Assembly: GCF_009806985.1 (NCBI RefSeq)
Contig: NZ_WUAX01000004.1
Coordinates: forward strand, 29,774-93,773
Source: Halorubrum sp. JWXQ-INN 858
GTDB lineage: Archaea; Halobacteriota; Halobacteria; Halobacteriales; Haloferacaceae
DNA length: 64,000 nucleotides
Reading direction: 5' to 3'
Part shown: positions 52,055 to 58,380 of the stretch, one piece after another
Numbering within the stretch: position 1 is the stretch's first letter
Layout: the number at the start of each line of letters is the position of its first letter
Made by a program: the position numbers and the translations under genes
Notes under the pieces: model-generated
What the model was told of the DNA's origin: nothing
Database searches by the model: none
The model's input: the letters and a program-made list of their open reading frames with translations, nothing else

Positions 52055-52153
52055 CGTTCGCGTCGTCCGTCTCGTGCGTGTCGTTCGCGCCGTCTATCTC
52101 GCGCGTGTCGTTCGCGTCATCCGTCTCTCGCGTGTCGTTCGCGTCGTCCGTGT
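52055..52153. repeat. 27-base tandem repeat between protease and inhibitor genes
   Basis: Copies start at 52055, 52082 and 52109 with a partial fourth at 52136. The unit is close to cgttcgcgtcgtccgtctcg plus seven bases. It begins two bases after the protease stop codon. Confidence 0.9.
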
Positions 52154-52215
52154 CGTCCCGGGGCGTCCGCCGGCGGGCGGAGAACTCAACCCCACGAGCG
52201 ACCAATGGACGGATC

Positions 52216-52557
52216 ATGAGGCTCGATGGAACCCTCGACGTCGACGTCGCCGACGGTCGCGTTGCGTGTACGTTCACGGTTACGAACACGGGCGCGGAGC
52301 CGACCGACCTACGATTCCGGAGCGGCCAGGTCGCCGACGTCACGGTGAGCGCGGCCGGCGACGCCGTCTGGCGTTGGAGCGACGGGAAGCTGTTCACGCA
52401 GGCGCTCAAGACGGTGACGCTCGACCCCGACGAGCGGCTGACCCTCGAGGCCGTCTGGGAGGACCCGAAGCCCGGGGAGTACACCGCGAGGGGGGCTCTG
52501 GAGGCGACGAACGCGACCGCCGTCGACGTTCGGGAGTTCACGGTTCCCGTGTCGTAG
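52216..52557 (+). CDS. BsuPI-like proteinase inhibitor domain protein
   Basis: A 113-residue beta-sandwich protein resembling the intracellular proteinase inhibitor BsuPI of Bacillus. Visible family features are FTVTNTGAEPTDLRFRSGQV near residue 20, VWRWSDGKLFTQALKTVTLD in the middle and AVWEDPKPGEYTARGAL near 80, close to the consensus W-x-x-P-G-x-Y. There is no signal peptide, so it acts inside the cell unless exported otherwise. It lies directly downstream of the subtilisin gene, suggesting protection against misplaced active protease, although similar domains also occur away from proteases. The ATG at 52216 lies well past the 27-base repeat array. Confidence 0.85.
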   Translation: MRLDGTLDVDVADGRVACTFTVTNTGAEPTDLRFRSGQVADVTVSAAGDAVWRWSDGKLFTQALKTVTLDPDERLTLEAVWEDPKPGEYTARGALEATNATAVDVREFTVPVS

Positions 52558-52687
52558 GCCGGGAGGGGCGGACCGATCGCCGACCCTACCCGAAGCAACC
52601 GTGGGCCGGAGCGGACCGTGGCGGTACCGGCTTCGAAGCGGCCCCGGGAACCGGCCGAGGATGCGTACCGTCGAACGGACCACGGGA

Positions 52688-52698
52688 AAGTTTATCAT
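52688..52698 (+). promoter_or_regulatory. TATA box of the HU-like gene
   Basis: The A/T-rich aagtttatcat is the only such element upstream. It is centred about 35 bases before the ATG at 52728, giving a start site a few bases before that ATG. This supports translation of the full signal-bearing form rather than a start at the internal ATG (52848). Confidence 0.6.
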
Positions 52699-52727
52699 AA
52701 CCGGGAGCTTCCAGGACTCGGACAGTC

Positions 52728-53453
52728 ATGGAACCAACACCCACACACACGAGCGGTATCTCTCGTCGAACGGCGCTCCGGAAGGGGGCGGCACTCTCGG
52801 CGCTCCTCGGAACGGCGCTCGTCGGGGGGACGGGACAGGTCGCCGCGATGAAGAAAGCGGAGCTCGTCGAGGCGATGGCGTCGAGCGCAGGGCTGTCGAA
52901 GGCGGACGCCAAACGGGCCCTGGACGGGATGGTTGCGGCGACGGTCGACTCGCTCGTGAAGGGTGATCGGGTGTCGCTGATCGGGTTCGGCTCGTTCAGC
53001 GTCTCGAAGCGCGCGGCGCGGACGGGGCGGAGCAACGGTTCCCAGCGGCGCGGCGACGCCGTCTCGGAGGGGCCGGTCCTGTTCGCGCCCGCGGACGAGT
53101 TCGTCGCAGCGCTCGATCCGATCCCGGGGAAAGGAGACACGCGCCGGGTCGGGCGGGCGGGCGGACCAAACGCGCAGACGGCCGACGTGACGGTCGACGC
53201 GGCGCTGCTCGCCCGGCGGACTCGGCTCTCGAAGGCGGACGCGAAGCGCGCGCTTGATGGCTTCACCCGCGCGGTCGCCGCCGCGTTGGTGAGAGGTGAC
53301 ACGGTGTCGTTGATCGGCTTCGGCTCGTTCAGCGTCTCGAAACGGTCGGCACGGACGGGACGGAACCCACAGACCGGCAAGGAGGTCCAGGTCGCGGGGA
53401 GAAACGACGTCCGATTCAAGGCGGGCGCCGAGCTGTCGAAGAGCGTGAATTGA
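52728..53453 (+). CDS. Tandem HU-family DNA-binding protein with a Tat export signal
   Basis: A 241-residue protein joining two HU/IHF domains behind an apparent twin-arginine signal. Residues 11-40 read ISRRTALRKG then AALSALLGTALVGGTGQVAA, a Tat n-, h- and c-region ending in an AxA-like site just before MKKAELVEAM, the usual HU N-terminus. HU domain one spans about 41-133 and domain two about 155-241; LSKADAKRALDG and VSLIGFGSFSVSKR recur in both. Only domain two keeps the arm motif GRNPQTG; domain one reads GRSNGSQRRG. Lys/Arg-rich, unlike the acidic proteome. It could be exported and bind extracellular DNA, or an internal start at 52848 could give a cytoplasmic form. Single gene. Confidence 0.88.
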   Translation: MEPTPTHTSGISRRTALRKGAALSALLGTALVGGTGQVAAMKKAELVEAMASSAGLSKADAKRALDGMVAATVDSLVKGDRVSLIGFGSFSVSKRAARTGRSNGSQRRGDAVSEGPVLFAPADEFVAALDPIPGKGDTRRVGRAGGPNAQTADVTVDAALLARRTRLSKADAKRALDGFTRAVAAALVRGDTVSLIGFGSFSVSKRSARTGRNPQTGKEVQVAGRNDVRFKAGAELSKSVN

Positions 53454-53708
53454 CCCGTGTCCCGCGGTCCGAGCTCACGGGTCGACAGTCCGCGCGTGTA
53501 CGCGACGGGTACGAAACACGCCGGCATCATTGGCACCCCGATCCCGGCCGGCGGAGCGTAAGCCACCCGTACCGGGACGGGTTCGTCCCGTTCGAGGGAC
53601 GGATCGTCCTCCGGTAAACGGTACTGGGAGCGTGTCCTCCGACCGTCCCTAATTACCCGAGATACGAACCGAGTTACAATGAGACGTGCTGTCGAAGCGG
53701 TAGCGCCG

Positions 53709-54587
53709 ATGACTGACAACCGATCGAACCTAGCGACAGTGAGACCGTACAGACGCGACGTGATGAAGATCCTCGGTGCAGGGGCGGCAGTCGGGGCGTT
53801 CGGCGGGGTTGCCGCGGCGGACGAGCACGACACGTATCCAACGGAGGACGGGCCCGACGTGACGAACGGCGACGACGACTCGACGACGGGCACCGTGTTC
53901 ACCGTTCGAACGCTTATCAGGGAGTCCACGAACCCGCAGCGACCCGCCGACTTCATCTATCAGCCGACCGGGCTGCGGATCGAACCCGGCGACGTGATCC
54001 GGTTCGTCTTCGAAACGCCGGACCACAACGTCACGTCGTATCACCCTGCGTTCGGGATGCAGCGCCGGGTCCCGCCCGGAGTCCAGCCGTTCTCCTCGCC
54101 GATCATGGGATGGGATCCCCGCTCGTTACCGGACGACATCGATATGCCGCCAGCGGAGCACGGCAACGGCGGTGACGGCAACGGCGAGAACGACGACGGG
54201 AACGGCGAGAACGACGGCGGCGAGGGGGACGGTCCCAGACCGTCGTCGTGGCTGTACGCGTTCGAGACGCCCGGAGTGTATGACCTCGAATGCGCACCGC
54301 ACGAGGGGTTCGGAATGGTGATGCGGGTCGTCGTCGGGGAGGAAACCGAGACGGCCTTCGAGACGTCCGACCCGGGCGAACTGCCGCCGCCGCGCGCCGG
54401 TCCGGTCGGGCTCGCACGAGAAGTGCTCACCGACCCGAACCTGGAGCCGGAGGCGATCGTCGAGCACGGACGCGTCGAATGGGAGGATCTCGAGTCGTAC
54501 CAGGAGCCCGGAACCGACGACGAGGATGAAGCGGACGACGAGGATGAAGCGGACGGCGACGATGAAGCGGACGGCAACGGCGAGTAG
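53709..54587 (+). CDS. Tat-exported cupredoxin (halocyanin/plastocyanin-like)
   Basis: Exported blue-copper-type protein of 292 residues. A twin-arginine signal (YRRDVMKILGAGAAVGAFGG) precedes an acidic stretch and a cupredoxin fold. Type 1 copper ligands are visible as His in TPDHNVTSYHP and Cys, His and Met in YDLECAPHEGFGMVMRV. An unusual Gly/Asn/Glu-rich loop (about 150-180, HGNGGDGNGENDDGNGEN) interrupts the domain, and the C-terminus is an acidic tail of DEADDEDEADG repeats. An ATG at 53679 in the same frame, 23-30 bases after a TATA-like ctaattac, could be the true start. Probably an electron carrier or copper protein outside the membrane. Confidence 0.85.
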   Translation: MTDNRSNLATVRPYRRDVMKILGAGAAVGAFGGVAAADEHDTYPTEDGPDVTNGDDDSTTGTVFTVRTLIRESTNPQRPADFIYQPTGLRIEPGDVIRFVFETPDHNVTSYHPAFGMQRRVPPGVQPFSSPIMGWDPRSLPDDIDMPPAEHGNGGDGNGENDDGNGENDGGEGDGPRPSSWLYAFETPGVYDLECAPHEGFGMVMRVVVGEETETAFETSDPGELPPPRAGPVGLAREVLTDPNLEPEAIVEHGRVEWEDLESYQEPGTDDEDEADDEDEADGDDEADGNGE

Positions 54588-54789
54588 CGTCTGACCCGCG
54601 GAGACACGGCGCTCAGAGGAACGCCGACTCTCCGATTCGAACGATACGAACGGATCGTTTCGGTCGGCGGTCGCTACTTTCGAAGCGGCTCGCCCGAAGC
54701 GGATGGGACGTATAAGGGTCTTGTTCGGCGTAACGAACTGACTGACGGTAGCGAAACTGGTTGGGAACCGTTCCGGCGTCGCGGAGGGA

Positions 54790-55269
54790 TTACCTCTCCG
54801 AGGAACCGCCGTCGGTCTCGTTTGCCACCTCCTCGCCGGTCTCCTCGACCGACTCGCCCGCCTCCTCCGTGCGCTCTGCTGCCTCCTCGCCGGCTTCTTG
54901 GACCGCCTCACCAGCCTCGTGGACCGCCTCGCCGGCCCGCTCTGAGCCCGCCTCGATCCGTTCGGAGGCGGCCTCGCTCCCCTCTTCGATGGCCTCTGCG
55001 GCCTCGTGGATCCGGTCGGCCGTCTTCTCCTTTACGCTCCCGAGAAGGTCGCCCGGCTTCTTGGAGTTCTGGACCAAGTAGGCGAGGGCGATCACGCCCG
55101 CTCCCAACAGCAGGAGTCCTTTCAGTCCCATCCCGTTCCACTGTTTCGCAGGCCTGATCTCGATGACCTTGTCGTTCGACGAGAGAGCATCGGCGATGAG
55201 TTTCGTTATCTGTTCCTCCGTACTGGACTTGCTCTCACCGGGTTGGTCGTTGAGTGACGAGTGTTTCAT
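54790..55269 (-). CDS. Membrane-anchored amphipathic-helix repeat protein
   Basis: A 159-residue protein with one hydrophobic helix near residues 47-65 (GLKGLLLLGAGVIALAYLVQ). An acidic helix follows, built from short repeats of the AGEAVHEAGEAVQEAGEEA type (about 75-150). The 11-residue-like spacing recalls apolipoprotein-, YtxH- or LEA-like helices that lie on membranes or protect proteins under drying. The N-terminus is cytoplasmic and polar. A promoter-like cataacaatac lies about 125 bases upstream on the minus strand, matching one before the next small gene. I recognise no named family; stress protection is a guess from the repeat pattern. Confidence 0.72.
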   Translation of the reverse strand: MKHSSLNDQPGESKSSTEEQITKLIADALSSNDKVIEIRPAKQWNGMGLKGLLLLGAGVIALAYLVQNSKKPGDLLGSVKEKTADRIHEAAEAIEEGSEAASERIEAGSERAGEAVHEAGEAVQEAGEEAAERTEEAGESVEETGEEVANETDGGSSER

Positions 55270-55605
55270 TGTAACTGGGTGTTGCTGCGTCTGGTTGCGT
55301 TCGAGTATAGCTGCGTCACCGGGGACCGTGATCCGGATGTCGATGCGCCCATGGTCTGATCTCTCATCAGCCACACGTTGACCACAGTCGGGTATTGTTA
55401 TGCCCCACTGAATCCGCCTGCCACAGCACGCGCGTCGGTAACCCTGTCTTATCCGCGAGAGATTCGGCGATCGGTGCGTGCGTGCCATCGGACCGTTTCC
55501 CGGATCGGGGAGCTACGGCCCGTCCTCAAGAACGGCCGAAGCGAGCGAGTGAGGAAGGCCACAGCGTTCACGAGAGCAAGCTGTCGCGTGCGAACGGGAC
55601 GTCAG

Positions 55606-55735
55606 GCGTCTCGTCAAGCCTCTGGAGACTGCGCTCCGGTGGATACGCTCGGATCTGCAAAAGCGCGCCGTGGAAGCAGGGAGCCCCACTCGCAAGCGCG
55701 AGCAATCAGGCGAACAGTAGGGTGGGGGAGTTCAC
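55606..55735 (+). pseudogene. Decayed 3' end of an IS1341-type tnpB
   Basis: The stretch reads, in a disrupted frame, like the C-terminal tail and right end of haloarchaeal TnpB elements: VKPLETALRWIR, then KRAVEAGSPTRKREQSGEQ and a stop at 55718-55720. The bases ggtgggggagttcac follow, as at the ends of such insertion elements. The intact homologue usually reads PVETALPVDT and AKRVVEAGSP, so substitutions and at least one frameshift have occurred. No left end or transposase body is recognisable. This is from memory of the family, not a search. Confidence 0.55.
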
Positions 55736-55986
55736 ATCAAGCGGTCGAGCAGACTCGGCTCCTCGATGTCGAGTTTTCGGCTGATCTCGTTGATCCGGAG
55801 CGCGCTCGAGAACGCCAACAGCGTCGGTGGCCACAGACCGACGAACAAGCCGTACTTTTTGTTTCCACGCACGTAGAACTGATACCACGACAGCGCTACG
55901 GATGCGATCGCCGCTAGGATTATCGGGTCGACGCCCGGTTCCTCTTCGATCCCTTTGGCTCCGTCGTTCTCGTTTTGCTTTTCCAT
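55732..55986 (-). CDS. Small membrane protein, function unknown
   Basis: An 84-residue protein with one or two hydrophobic segments: PIILAAIASVALSWYQFYV at about 22-40 and GLFVGLWPPTLLAFSS at about 48-63. The rest is charged, with the ends probably cytoplasmic. A good TATA box lies 26 bases before the ATG, so it is likely transcribed. Its last codons overlap the remnant IS end, which may have replaced an older C-terminus. Lower GC than its neighbours. No family recognised. Confidence 0.65.
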   Translation of the reverse strand: MEKQNENDGAKGIEEEPGVDPIILAAIASVALSWYQFYVRGNKKYGLFVGLWPPTLLAFSSALRINEISRKLDIEEPSLLDRLM

Positions 55987-56010
55987 CAACAGCCCGTTGG
56001 GTTCGTCCGC

Positions 56011-56023
56011 GTATTGTTATACG
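56011..56023 (-). promoter_or_regulatory. TATA box of the small membrane-protein gene
   Basis: Read on the minus strand the site is gcgtataacaata, 26 bases from the ATG at 55986. A near-copy (cataacaatac) is found at 55391-55402 upstream of the other small membrane-protein gene. Confidence 0.6.
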
Positions 56024-56265
56024 CAGTGAACTCCCACGACCCGCTGCGCTTCGCTTTTAATTCGACCTTTCCATCGACAGCGAGTGTCCAGCTGTGAGTC
56101 TCTCAGTGAAGGAACCGTTCTGTGTTTTTTAAGTTGATTTCCAAAGAATCTACGATACTGCCGTTCAATTAGCAAAGGTACCGATCAGCTGTCGAATACG
56201 ACCGGGATCTTACCGATGCGCGGCCGGTCGTCCGACCGACGGGCGATCGCTTCAGGTCGTCTTAC
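56024..56265. other. Low-GC intergenic stretch without a gene
   Basis: About 240 bases with several A/T-rich patches (for example gtgttttttaagttg near 56121 and ttcaattagcaaag near 56164). No frame with haloarchaeal codon bias, no tRNA and no clear hairpin was found. The composition differs from the flanks and fits the edge of an integrated element. Confidence 0.4.
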
Positions 56266-56490
56266 CGCTCGCGGGAACGGGGGACAGCTCGATCTTCAGT
56301 CAAAACCCTCCGATCACGGTCGCATTCAAAAGGATGCCGCCTCCCCGATTTGAACACCGGAAGACATCGCTACGCTCGTCTTCCGAGCCCCCGCTCGCTC
56401 CGCTCGCGGGAACGGGGGACAGCTCGAGCTTCAGTCAAAACCCTCCGATCACGGTCGCATACAAAAGGATGCCGCCTCCCCGATTTGAAC
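56266..56490. repeat. 90-base direct repeat containing tRNA-Phe fragments
   Basis: Two copies (56266-56355 and 56401-56490), differing at only a few bases, begin cgctcgcgggaacggggg and end tccccgatttgaac. Each carries an internal piece matching the middle of the tRNA-Phe gene (gggggacagctcg...cttcagtc) and, at its end, the last 20 or so bases of that tRNA gene. The second copy ends inside the functional tRNA-Phe. The arrangement looks like repeated integration or recombination at the tRNA. Confidence 0.85.
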
Positions 56491-56543
56491 GGGGGACAGC
56501 TCGATCTTCAGTCGAGTGCTCTCCCAGTCTGAGCTAAGGCGGC
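56470..56543 (-). tRNA. tRNA-Phe(GAA)
   Basis: A complete cloverleaf on the minus strand: acceptor GCCGCCT/AGGCGGC, anticodon arm CTCGA-CTGAAGA-TCGAG with anticodon GAA, T-arm CCCCG-TTCAAAT-CGGGG, discriminator A, no intron, no encoded CCA. Its 3' half is duplicated just downstream (lower coordinates), see the direct repeat at 56266-56490. Confidence 0.96.
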
Positions 56544-56717
56544 TCGCGTTTCGACCAAGGCCGAATCGGGACAAAAGGATTTCGAAAGGCGGCAGGCGGA
56601 TCGGCGAGGGCTCGAAGTCACCGCCGCTGCCGTCGTTCGACGACGTAGTGTCCTTTTCAGGCGCGGAACCGCACACCACAGGCGACGCTCACGACGACGT
56701 TCGCGTCACAGAAGCTG

Positions 56718-56738
56718 GGACCGCCCGGATTCGAACCC
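56718..56738 (-). repeat. Duplicated 3' end of the tRNA-Pro gene
   Basis: Twenty-one bases, gggaccgcccggattcgaac plus c, are identical to the T-arm and acceptor end of the tRNA-Pro gene at 56820-56840. The copy is 102 bases away and has no anticodon arm. It looks like an attachment-site duplicate. Confidence 0.85.
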
Positions 56739-56818
56739 CAGTCGCGCCACCGTTCCGCTCCCTGCTTCGAATCCGGCACACGGCTGCGTCGCTCGCGGGG
56801 TTGCTCGCGACGCAAAAG

Positions 56819-56889
56819 TGGGACCGCCCGGATTCGAACCGGGGTCACGGGCACCCAAGGCCCGAAGTATACCACTAACCCACGGTCCC
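56819..56889 (-). tRNA. tRNA-Pro(TGG)
   Basis: A cloverleaf on the minus strand with acceptor GGGACCG/CGGTCCC, anticodon arm CGGGC-CTTGGGT-GCCCG with anticodon TGG, T-arm CCCGG-TTCGAAT-CCGGG, discriminator A. Length 71, no intron and no encoded CCA. A copy of its 3' end is found at 56718-56738. Confidence 0.96.
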
Positions 56890-56942
56890 GTAGCGATACA
56901 TAGCCGGATGAGGCGGTAAAGCGTTTCGTTCGGCGGTGGCCC

Positions 56943-57611
56943 CTACAGGAGGGCAGCGACCATCGCCGACACGTGCTCGGTCTCGTCGTCGTTGATCCCG
57001 TGACCCATCCCCTCGTAGATGCGAGTCGTGACGTCGCCGCCGAGCGCCTCCAACACCGTCGCCGTCTCGTGAACCCGCGGTTCGGGGATGTGCGGGTCGA
57101 CGTCGCTACACCCGAGGAACGCCGGCGTCCCCGCGAGAGCGTCGTCGGATCGGCCGGCGAGGTAGTCGTCGACGACGACCGACTCGCCGATCAGCCCACC
57201 GCTCAGGACGGCGAGCCCGCCGTATCGGGTCGGGTTCCGCGCGACGAACTCGCTGGCGAGACACGCCCCCTGCGAGAACCCGGTCACGAGGACGCGGTCG
57301 GCGCCGATCCCGGCGTCGGCCGCGGTCGCGACCGCGTTTCCGACCGCCCGCAGGCCGGAGGTCCGGCCCGGCTCGTTCCGCTCGACCGGGGCGAGAAACG
57401 AGTTCGGATACCAGGTGTTCCCCGCGGCCGACGGCGCGAGCAGCGCGACGCCGTCCGGCGCGACCGTCGCGCCGAACTCGAGGATGCTCCGGGCGGTCGC
57501 GCCGCGCCCGTGGACGAGCACGACCGCCGCGTCGGCGTCCGCGACCGGCGTCCCGCCGGTGACAAGCGGCCGGTCGCCGTGTGGGTCGTCCCCCGTGTGT
57601 CCTCCCGCCAC
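56943..57611 (-). CDS. Alpha/beta hydrolase (carboxylesterase/phospholipase type)
   Basis: An alpha/beta-fold hydrolase of 222 residues. The nucleophile elbow is GFSQGACLASE (Ser near residue 113), preceded by the oxyanion loop VLVHGRGATARS. The acid is in FLGCSDVDPHIPE and the catalytic His in EGMGHGINDDE. Its start lies one base from the stop of the upstream VOC dioxygenase gene, so they form an operon. The same pairing, hydrolase MhqD with ring-cleaving dioxygenase MhqO, occurs in Bacillus in quinone detoxification. The natural substrate is unknown. Confidence 0.9.
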   Translation of the reverse strand: MAGGHTGDDPHGDRPLVTGGTPVADADAAVVLVHGRGATARSILEFGATVAPDGVALLAPSAAGNTWYPNSFLAPVERNEPGRTSGLRAVGNAVATAADAGIGADRVLVTGFSQGACLASEFVARNPTRYGGLAVLSGGLIGESVVVDDYLAGRSDDALAGTPAFLGCSDVDPHIPEPRVHETATVLEALGGDVTTRIYEGMGHGINDDETEHVSAMVAALL

Positions 57612-57612
57612 G

Positions 57613-58230
57613 TCAGTTCACGCCCGTTCCTGCGCTCGCGTCGGGCAGGTCGTGTTTGACCACCGGAAGGCCGAGCTCCTCGAGCGCGCCCTCCATGTGT
57701 CGGTCCTGCGCGAAGTCCGCGCCGTCGGCCTCGCGGAGCCGCTGAGCGGCCGCGAGCACCTCGCCCTTCCGCCCGTCCGGGATCTCGTACTTGTCCGAGG
57801 AGAGCTCGATGACGAGCCCGTTGTTGTCGCGGGTGTAGATGGAGTGGAAGACGCCGCGGTCGAAGACGTTGTAGCCGTGGCCGGCCGCCTCCAACGCCTC
57901 CATGATCCCCTCGTACTCCTCGGGGTCGACGCTGAAACAGAGGTGATGGACCGCGCCGACGCCGGGTCGCTGGCCGCGTGCGGACGGTCGGTCGTCGCTC
58001 ACGAAGAACGTGAGGATCCGCCCGTCGCCCGTGTCGAAAAAGAGGTGCGTCTGGGAGGGATCGTCGAGGTTCGGCTGGCGTAAGACGAGGGGCATCCCGA
58101 GGAGATCGCGGTAGAACGCGATCGTGTCCTCGGCGTTGCTGCCCCACACCGTGACGTGGTCGGTGCCGGTCGTGTGAAACGGTGCGTCCGGGGGTTCCGC
58201 GGTTACCGGTGTGAGATCGTCGTTCGACAT
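57613..58230 (-). CDS. VOC-family (glyoxalase-like) protein, possible ring-cleaving dioxygenase
   Basis: A 205-residue vicinal-oxygen-chelate protein. The paired beta-alpha-beta modules start at TGTDHVTVWGSNAEDTIAFY and at VGAVHHLCFSVDPEEYEGIM. Metal-ligand candidates are His in TDHVTV, His in VHHLCF and Glu in GLVIELSSDKYE. It is shorter than typical two-domain dioxygenases (about 310), so only one metal centre per chain is expected. Start at 58230 has TATA-like ttttatgcg about 25 bases upstream. It precedes the esterase gene by one base, and they are likely to act in one pathway for aromatic or quinone-like compounds. Confidence 0.85.
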   Translation of the reverse strand: MSNDDLTPVTAEPPDAPFHTTGTDHVTVWGSNAEDTIAFYRDLLGMPLVLRQPNLDDPSQTHLFFDTGDGRILTFFVSDDRPSARGQRPGVGAVHHLCFSVDPEEYEGIMEALEAAGHGYNVFDRGVFHSIYTRDNNGLVIELSSDKYEIPDGRKGEVLAAAQRLREADGADFAQDRHMEGALEELGLPVVKHDLPDASAGTGVN

Positions 58231-58380
58231 ACCCGTACTCGGTGCGCGACGCGCATAAAACCGGAAGGGATCGGCGGGTGACCGGCTGACACGAGGGTTA
58301 TCGGGGACGACCGTCACGGATCCGCCGTTCCGGATCCCGACCATCCGACCGCTTATGGCTCGCGCGCGCCTGTGGACGGT

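Noticed and set aside
54721..54789. Possible plus-strand short gene after the TATA-like gacgtataagg near 54709
   Set aside because: No frame longer than a few codons with usable start follows before the convergent gene; only the A/T element is seen.
55378..55917. A 179-codon plus-strand open frame
   Set aside because: Composition is not coding-like, it crosses the tnpB remnant in the wrong phase and overlaps a better small membrane-protein gene on the other strand.
56334..56878. Short open frames running through the tRNA-Phe and tRNA-Pro genes
   Set aside because: They consist of tRNA sequence and its duplicated fragments read as protein.
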